Assembly (NCBI GenBank): GCA_030616465.1
Contig: JAUWXH010000172.1
Coordinates: forward strand, 1-5,672
Origin: Planctomycetota bacterium
Lineage (GTDB): Bacteria; Planctomycetota; Phycisphaerae; UBA1845; Fen-1342
Length of the DNA: 5,672 nt
Direction: 5' to 3'
Shown: one piece after another, positions 1 through 3,840 of the stretch
Numbering within the stretch: position 1 is the first letter of the stretch
How the letters are laid out: every line of letters starts with the position of its first letter
Made by a program: the position numbers and the translations under genes
Notes under the pieces: model-generated
What the model was told of the DNA's origin: nothing
Database searches by the model: none
What the model saw: the letters and a program-made list of their open reading frames with translations, nothing else

Positions 1-42
1 GACGTGGTGGTCGCGGCGATCGCGGCGTTCTACCGGCGGTGA
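1..42 (+). CDS. C-terminal end of an unidentified protein (partial)
   Basis: The first 39 bases read as 13 codons (DVVVAAIAAFYRR) ended by TGA at 40-42. The Val/Ala-rich composition ending in a basic pair looks like the last helix of a folded protein, but the piece is too short to identify. The frame is chosen because it ends just before a clear promoter for the next gene. The overlapping frame 2 is also open from the left edge, but it yields an Arg/Ser-rich stretch typical of a GC-rich shadow frame. It could be non-coding. Confidence 0.4.
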   Translation, partial: DVVVAAIAAFYRR

Positions 43-73
43 TGTCAAGTTGGCAAGCCTGGCGCGAGGGGCG

Positions 74-102
74 TTGGCACGGAGGTGCGGACCTGCTATA
101 CT
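74..102 (+). promoter_or_regulatory. Strong sigma70-type promoter with extended -10
   Basis: The -35 box TTGGCA (74-79) is five of six to consensus. A 17 bp spacer separates it from the -10 box TATACT (97-102), also five of six. TGC immediately before the -10 (94-96) fits the extended -10 pattern. Transcription would start near 109, giving a leader of about 22 nt before the ATG at 131. This is the best promoter in the window and suggests high expression of the small basic protein. Confidence 0.75.
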
Positions 103-119
103 CCGGGGTTGTGAGACCT

Positions 120-123
120 GGAG
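120..123 (+). promoter_or_regulatory. Ribosome binding site of the small basic protein gene
   Basis: GGAG lies 7 nt upstream of the ATG at 131. With the promoter at 74-102 it decides the start: the in-frame ATG at 50 would lie upstream of the predicted transcription start and could not be on this mRNA. Confidence 0.65.
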
Positions 124-130
124 CAGCCCT

Positions 131-346
131 ATGTCGGTAGATCGTTCTTTGCATAGCAAGAGTTCGCTGGCGCGGCATCGCAACGTGCTCACCCGGGCCG
201 AGCGGGTGGCGATCCTTCAGAACATGGGCCGCTGGGACGACTCGGCGCGGGTCATCGGCTTGCCGAAGGTCGCCCACCGCAAGGCCAAGGCTGGCAAGAA
301 GAAAGCGAAAGGCCCGGCCGCGGCTGAAGAAGAAGAGGGGAAGTAG
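131..346 (+). CDS. PVC-type small basic protein (probable ribosome/RNA-associated)
   Basis: The product has 71 residues and is strongly basic. It matches what I recall of a small basic protein family found in Planctomycetes, Verrucomicrobia and Chlamydiae: an N-terminal MSVDRSL-type start, a central NVLTRAERVAIL segment (residues 18-29), and a GLPKV motif (43-47). A Lys/Ala-rich tail (about 48-60) follows, then a short acidic run EEEE (66-69). The family is thought to act in or near the ribosome, but its exact role is not established to my knowledge. The tail looks disordered and suited to binding nucleic acid. The ATG at 131 is preferred over the in-frame ATG at 50 because it fits the family length, has GGAG at good spacing and lies just downstream of a near-consensus promoter. 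No signal peptide or membrane segment is visible. The gene appears monocistronic, with the next plus-strand gene 326 bp away under its own promoter. Confidence 0.85.
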   Translation: MSVDRSLHSKSSLARHRNVLTRAERVAILQNMGRWDDSARVIGLPKVAHRKAKAGKKKAKGPAAAEEEEGK

Positions 347-392
347 CCCGGCGACCGCGCGCTTGGCTCAAGTGGGCCGGGCCTGGCCGGCC
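346..392 (+). terminator. GC-rich hairpins after the small basic protein gene (possible terminator)
   Basis: Two mutually exclusive stems start at the stop codon. GCCCGG (346-351) can pair with CCGGGC (377-382), enclosing a small CTTG-GCT-CAAG hairpin (362-372). Alternatively, GGCCGG (375-380) pairs perfectly with CCGGCC (387-392) across a 6-nt loop. No T-run follows, so this is not a classical intrinsic terminator. It may instead stabilise the mRNA 3' end or aid termination in another way. Confidence 0.3.
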
Positions 393-500
393 GTTGCAGC
401 GCCGCGCGGGCTGCGGAAACCGAGGAAGGTCGGTCGGTGTTCGGGTTGGGGCGGCGCGGCTCGCTTTTGTCGGGGTAAATTTCCGGAAGAATCTTGCGAA

Positions 501-509
501 CCCCCCCCC
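501..509. repeat. Homopolymer of nine C
   Basis: Nine consecutive C occupy 501-509. They lie between a TTGCGA (494-499) and a TATAGC (520-525), which look like weak -35 and -10 boxes but are 20 bp apart. The tract is either a slippage-prone site or a place where the assembly may be off by a base. Confidence 0.6.
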
Positions 510-561
510 GGTCAAGTCGTATAGCCCGGGGATGTGCTTGCGCCAATCGGTGTGAGGGCGA

Positions 562-589
562 TTGACAAACGGTCGTTAGTGCCTACATT
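562..589 (+). promoter_or_regulatory. Sigma70-type promoter of the metal ATPase gene
   Basis: A perfect -35 box TTGACA (562-567) is followed after 16 bp by TACATT (584-589), four of six to the -10 consensus. Transcription would start near 596, leaving a leader of about 76 nt before the ATG at 673. The spacer contains AACG-GT-CGTT (568-577), a short inverted repeat placed where a repressor or metal sensor could bind; that role is inference. The 16 bp spacing argues against MerR-type control, which usually goes with 19-20 bp spacers. Confidence 0.6.
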
Positions 590-615
590 TCCGGGACTTG
601 CGGCTCGCGTGGGGA

Positions 616-629
616 CGCTTTGAAAAGCG
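616..629 (+). promoter_or_regulatory. Hairpin in the ATPase mRNA leader
   Basis: CGCTT (616-620) and AAGCG (625-629) form a perfect 5 bp stem around a TGAA tetraloop. It sits in the predicted untranslated leader, 43 nt before the start codon, and does not cover the ribosome binding region. It may be a stability element or chance. Confidence 0.3.
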
Positions 630-672
630 CGCTCATAGCTGCTCGTATCTTTGCCCGCTTACACGGTGATCT

Positions 673-2667
673 ATGACGGCATTGCCGCGACGCGCACACT
701 CGGTGCAATCAGAAGCGGGACGGGCGACCGCCAAGCTCGTCTTCACCATGCTGGGTTTCATGCTGGTGCTCAGCTCTTTTGTCGCCCAGCGGCTGTTTGC
801 CGGCGCGGGCGCGGAGGCGGGGACGCAGCCGGGCAAAGTTCATGCCGACCTGCTGGCCGCCATCGGGGCCCTGCTGCTGGCCGCGCCGCTGTGGTGGCAC
901 GCGATCAAGTGCCTCTGGAGCGGCCACATGCACATGGACGAGTTGGTCGCCTTGGCGATCCTGGCGGCAATGGCGCTGGGCGAATACCAGACGGCCGGCG
1001 TCGTGGCCTTCTTCCTGCTGCTGAGCAACCTGATCGAGACGCGCTCGGCCCTGGGGGCCCGGGCCGCGATCGAAGGCCTGGTGCGCCTCACGCCGACCAA
1101 GGCTCATCGGATCGGTCCGGACGGGATTGAGGAGGAGGTCGAGGCGCACAGGCTGCGACCGGGCGACGTCGTTCGCGTTCGTCCGGGCGACAACATCCCC
1201 GCCGACGGGCAGGTCGTCAAAGGGCACTCGACCATCAGCGAGGCCAACATCACCGGCGAATCTCTGCCGGTCGAGAAGGCGGAGGGCGACGATGTATTCG
1301 GCGGGACGAGCAACGTGACGGGGGCGTTGGAGGTCGAGGTCACCAAGGTGGGGGCGGATACGACGCTCGGCCGCGTGCAAGACCTGATCCTGGAGGCCGA
1401 GCGGACCAAGATTCCGCTGATGCGGCTGATCGACCAGTACGCCGCCTGGTACACGCCGGTCGCGCTGATGATCGCGGGCGTGGTGTGGTTCTTCACGCAG
1501 GACATGAACATCACGATCTCGCTGCTGGTGGTGGCGTGTCCGTGCGCGTTGATACTGGCGACGCCCACCGCGATCGTAGCGGCCCTCTCGGCCGCTTCGC
1601 GGCTGGGCATCTATATCAAGGATGTGGCCAATCTGGAGTGGGCCCGCAAGCTGACCGCGGTCGTGTTCGACAAGACCGGGACGCTGACCACCGGTGAGTT
1701 GGCGGTGACGCGGCTGATGCCGGCCCCGGGGGTGGATGCCGCCGATCTGCTGCGGACGGCCGCGTCAGTCGAACGGCTGAGCAACCACCCGGTGGCGCGG
1801 GCGATCGTGGCGGTTGCCGAGAAGGCCCGCGTGCAGTACGAGGAAGCCACCCGCTTCGTGGAAAGCTCCGGCAAGGGTGTGGAAGCGAAGCTCAACGGCA
1901 ATACGGTCATTGTGGGTCGGCGCAACTGGGTCGCGGAGCGCGGGGCCGACCTCAGCCCCCTGAACGACGAGAAGTACCAGGAACCCGAGGGGTTGAGCAC
2001 GCTATACGTGGTCAAGGACGGTATCGTCCTGGGCTGGGTCGGGTTGGAGGACCGCACGCGGCCCGAAGCCCGCCAGGCGCTGGACGAGCTCCGTCAGCAG
2101 AACATCCGCCAACTGATCATGGTCACCGGCGATCGCTGGTCGGTTGCCCGGCGGGTGGCGCAAGAAATGGGCTGCTCCGACGTGCAGGCCGAGGTTCTGC
2201 CGCAGGACAAGCTGGCCCTGGTCAGCGCCCTGAAGGCAAAGGGGCATTCCGTCGCGGTGGTTGGCGACGGCGTCAACGACGCGCCGGCCCTGGCGGCCGG
2301 GAACCTCGGGGTGGCGATGGGGGCCGCCGGCAGCGACATCGCCATGAGCAGCGCCAGCGTCGCGCTGATGAGCGACGACCTGCGGCGGTTGCCGTTCCTG
2401 GTCGGGCTGTCGCGGGCGACCACGCGGGTGATCTGGCAGAACCTGGCTTTCGGGATCGCCTTCATCCTGATCGGGGGCGGGGCCAGCATCATGGGTTTCA
2501 TCCACCCGATGGCGGCCGCCGTGCTCCATACCGTGGCGTCGGCAATCGTGGTGTTCAACAGCGCCCGGATGGTGCGGTACGGGGAGCACATTAAATCGCA
2601 CGTTCCGAAGCCGCGTGACGCTCAGGCGACGCCGGTCCCCGGTCGGGTTGCCTTGCAGCCGATCTGA
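673..2667 (+). CDS. P1B-type heavy-metal-transporting P-type ATPase
   Basis: This 664-residue inner-membrane pump would export a transition metal ion using ATP. All core motifs are intact: TGES of the actuator domain (194-197), the CPC metal site in TM6 (289-291), the phosphorylated Asp in DKTGT (D333), the SNHPVA motif of the nucleotide domain (370-375), TGD (485-487) and GDGVNDAP (531-538). Eight membrane helices fit: four before the actuator domain (about 21-43, 58-82, 89-105, 106-121), two around CPC (260-276, 280-297) and two at the end (587-607, 611-630). No N-terminal CxxC metal-binding domain or His-rich tail is present, so the protein is shorter than typical CopA or ZntA. Metal specificity is unclear: CPC suggests Cu(I) or Zn/Cd, but the TM7/TM8 residues fit neither group. 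The start is the ATG at 673 with GGTGA at 665-669, rather close; M26 (748) is possible but would cut into TM1. The gene has its own promoter at 562-589. Confidence 0.93.
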   Translation: MTALPRRAHSVQSEAGRATAKLVFTMLGFMLVLSSFVAQRLFAGAGAEAGTQPGKVHADLLAAIGALLLAAPLWWHAIKCLWSGHMHMDELVALAILAAMALGEYQTAGVVAFFLLLSNLIETRSALGARAAIEGLVRLTPTKAHRIGPDGIEEEVEAHRLRPGDVVRVRPGDNIPADGQVVKGHSTISEANITGESLPVEKAEGDDVFGGTSNVTGALEVEVTKVGADTTLGRVQDLILEAERTKIPLMRLIDQYAAWYTPVALMIAGVVWFFTQDMNITISLLVVACPCALILATPTAIVAALSAASRLGIYIKDVANLEWARKLTAVVFDKTGTLTTGELAVTRLMPAPGVDAADLLRTAASVERLSNHPVARAIVAVAEKARVQYEEATRFVESSGKGVEAKLNGNTVIVGRRNWVAERGADLSPLNDEKYQEPEGLSTLYVVKDGIVLGWVGLEDRTRPEARQALDELRQQNIRQLIMVTGDRWSVARRVAQEMGCSDVQAEVLPQDKLALVSALKAKGHSVAVVGDGVNDAPALAAGNLGVAMGAAGSDIAMSSASVALMSDDLRRLPFLVGLSRATTRVIWQNLAFGIAFILIGGGASIMGFIHPMAAAVLHTVASAIVVFNSARMVRYGEHIKSHVPKPRDAQATPVPGRVALQPI

Positions 2668-2687
2668 TGAGGAGTCTGACCGCCGTG

Positions 2688-3662
2688 TCAGCCGACTTCC
2701 CGTGTCTGGAACAGTGCCACGCCGAGGCTCAGGACGGCGAGCGTGTAGAGGCCGGCGTAGGCCGCGACCCGCGCGACCTGCGCGCCCGGGATGATCATCT
2801 CCTGCGTGAGGGCGTCGCCAACCCAGAAGAACTGGAAGTTCGGCAGGACCGCGTAGAGGACGCGGTAAAGCGGCCCCTCGTCCACGAAGCGTCCCAGGTA
2901 GTAATCCGAGAGCAGGCCCAACATGAATACGCCGACGCAGAGCAACAGCGTCAGCACCTGGCTGAAGCGTGTGGAGAGCGCGACGGCGAACGCGGTCAGG
3001 ATCAACACCGCCAGGAAGATCAGCAGGACGGCGTAGACGATTTGCAGGTCGCCGAAGTCGGTGGTCGGCGACTGCAGCCCCCATTGTGGGCCGAGGAAGA
3101 GCACCGCCAGCAGCGCGAGCGTTCCGAGCGGGACGACCCAGGCGGTCAGCGCGGTCGAAAAGTGCCAGCCGTAGACGTAGTTGCCGAAGGTGGCCGCGAC
3201 CAGGCTGATGAGGATGGCCAGCGTCGAGAGCAGCAGGACCGGCTGGTCGTACTTGTCGCTGGCGGTCTCCATCACGCCGTGTCGCACGGTCATGAAGAAA
3301 ACCAGACACAGGAAGTAGTAGCCGACCAGGATCGCGGCCGCGACGCCCAGGTACTTGCCGAAGATGAACAGGGGTCGGCTGACGGGCTTGGAGATGACCG
3401 TCAGGACGGTGTAGCTTTCGATTTCACGGGTGATGACGCCGGTGGCGCTGAACACGCTGGCCAGCAGGCCATAGAGCAGCAGCGCCGAAAGCGCCACGTC
3501 CTGCATGATCTTGTTGTCTTTGCCGGATTCGAGCGAGTAGGCGGCGATGCTGGGGTTGAGGATGAGCAGGCCCGCCGCGACCCACATCAACACGCCGAAA
3601 ATCGGCTGGCGGATGGTCTCGACGAATGTGTTGGCGACGATGGCGAAGAGTTTGCGGATCAT
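2688..3662 (-). CDS. ABC-2-type transporter permease
   Basis: The product has 324 residues and would be the membrane-spanning half of an ABC exporter in the cytoplasmic membrane; the substrate is unknown. It has the typical short N-terminal amphipathic segment (MIRKLFAIVANTF) before TM1 (about 18-40). The family hallmark follows TM2: E80-IES, then SKPVSRPLF (91-99) and FGKYLG (101-106). Further hydrophobic segments lie at 105-125, 143-163, 172-190, 207-229, 233-252 and 296-316. A periplasm-facing or re-entrant NFQFFWVGDAL stretch (275-285) precedes the last helix. The ATG start is firm: an in-frame stop lies five codons upstream (3678-3680) with no alternative start between. Its Shine-Dalgarno is weak (GAGG, 13 nt away). 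No ATP-binding subunit is visible in the window. The gene converges on the ATPase gene with 20 bp between stops and diverges from the SPFH gene. Confidence 0.88.
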   Translation of the reverse strand: MIRKLFAIVANTFVETIRQPIFGVLMWVAAGLLILNPSIAAYSLESGKDNKIMQDVALSALLLYGLLASVFSATGVITREIESYTVLTVISKPVSRPLFIFGKYLGVAAAILVGYYFLCLVFFMTVRHGVMETASDKYDQPVLLLSTLAILISLVAATFGNYVYGWHFSTALTAWVVPLGTLALLAVLFLGPQWGLQSPTTDFGDLQIVYAVLLIFLAVLILTAFAVALSTRFSQVLTLLLCVGVFMLGLLSDYYLGRFVDEGPLYRVLYAVLPNFQFFWVGDALTQEMIIPGAQVARVAAYAGLYTLAVLSLGVALFQTREVG

Positions 3663-3721
3663 GCGGAATCGCGGGCCTCAACGTTTTGTCGGGTTCGCGG
3701 TGCGTTTCGAGCTACCGTGGA

Positions 3722-3733
3722 CGCCGGGAACGC
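3722..3733 (+). repeat. 12 bp direct repeat, copy 1
   Basis: CGCCGGGAACGC occurs here and, unchanged, at 3798-3809, with start positions 76 bp apart inside the divergent intergenic region. This copy lies just downstream (on the minus strand) of the permease -10 element, near the predicted transcription start. It could be an operator half or chance in GC-rich DNA. Confidence 0.5.
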
Positions 3734-3738
3734 GGTGC

Positions 3739-3767
3739 ATTATGCCCCTGCCGCGCTCCGATCACAA
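3739..3767 (-). promoter_or_regulatory. Probable promoter of the ABC permease gene
   Basis: Read on the minus strand, TTGTGA (3767-3762, four of six to the -35 consensus) is followed after 17 bp by CATAAT (3744-3739, five of six to the -10). Transcription would start near 3732, about 70 nt before the permease ATG. The -10 lies in the odd palindrome GCAT-T-ATGC (3737-3745), so the plus strand also reads CATTAT. No good plus-strand -35 is present. An inverted repeat CCGAT/ATCGG (3758-3762 with 3770-3774, 7-nt loop) overlaps the -35 and could be an operator. Confidence 0.45.
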
Positions 3768-3797
3768 GAATCGGTACGATGCGATGGGTTTTCGGTT

Positions 3798-3809
3798 CGC
3801 CGGGAACGC
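3798..3809 (+). repeat. 12 bp direct repeat, copy 2
   Basis: This is an exact copy of CGCCGGGAACGC at 3722-3733, here 31 bp before the SPFH start codon. It overlaps a GTTC-GCCGG-GAAC inverted repeat (3795-3807) that the first copy lacks. Confidence 0.5.
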
Positions 3810-3827
3810 AGCGCCCGGGTTTGCCCT

Positions 3828-3837
3828 GGGGAGGTGA
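3828..3837 (+). promoter_or_regulatory. Strong ribosome binding site deciding a GTG start
   Basis: GGGGAGGTGA contains a full GGAGG (3830-3834) six bases before the GTG at 3841. A TGA in the same frame at 3835-3837, within the binding site itself, rules out any start further upstream, and the next ATG in frame is 38 codons later. This fixes GTG as the start. Confidence 0.85.
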
Positions 3838-3840
3838 GTA

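Larger units (their letters stand above)
347..672. other. Non-coding region between small basic protein and ATPase genes
   Basis: I see no convincing gene in these 326 bases. The open frames across it on the minus strand are Arg/Pro/Ser-rich shadows. It holds the hairpins at 346-392, a GCAGC/GCTGC stem (396-400 with 410-414), an 8 bp palindrome TTCCGGAA (481-488), nine consecutive C (501-509), the ATPase promoter (562-589) and a leader hairpin (616-629). A small RNA cannot be excluded. Confidence 0.6.

Noticed and set aside
50..130. N-terminal extension of the small basic protein to the ATG at 50
   Set aside because: It spans the strong promoter at 74-102, lacks family resemblance and is Arg/Ala-rich. 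The ATG at 131 has a proper ribosome binding site and gives the family length.
217..546. Minus-strand open frames across the small basic protein gene and the following gap
   Set aside because: They are Pro/Arg/Ala-rich with no motif, overlap a recognised gene and have no convincing ribosome binding site. I treat the gap as non-coding.
709..1380. 223-codon minus-strand open frame
   Set aside because: It is antisense to the well-supported metal ATPase and is Arg/Gln-rich shadow sequence.
2668..2687. Bidirectional terminator between the convergent genes
   Set aside because: Only 20 bases separate the stops and they form no convincing stem with a T-run, so termination must occur inside the opposing gene or be Rho-dependent.
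2002..3309. 435-codon minus-strand open frame
   Set aside because: It crosses both the metal ATPase gene (antisense) and the permease gene (another frame of the same strand), and its product is Arg/Pro/Gly-rich with no domain.
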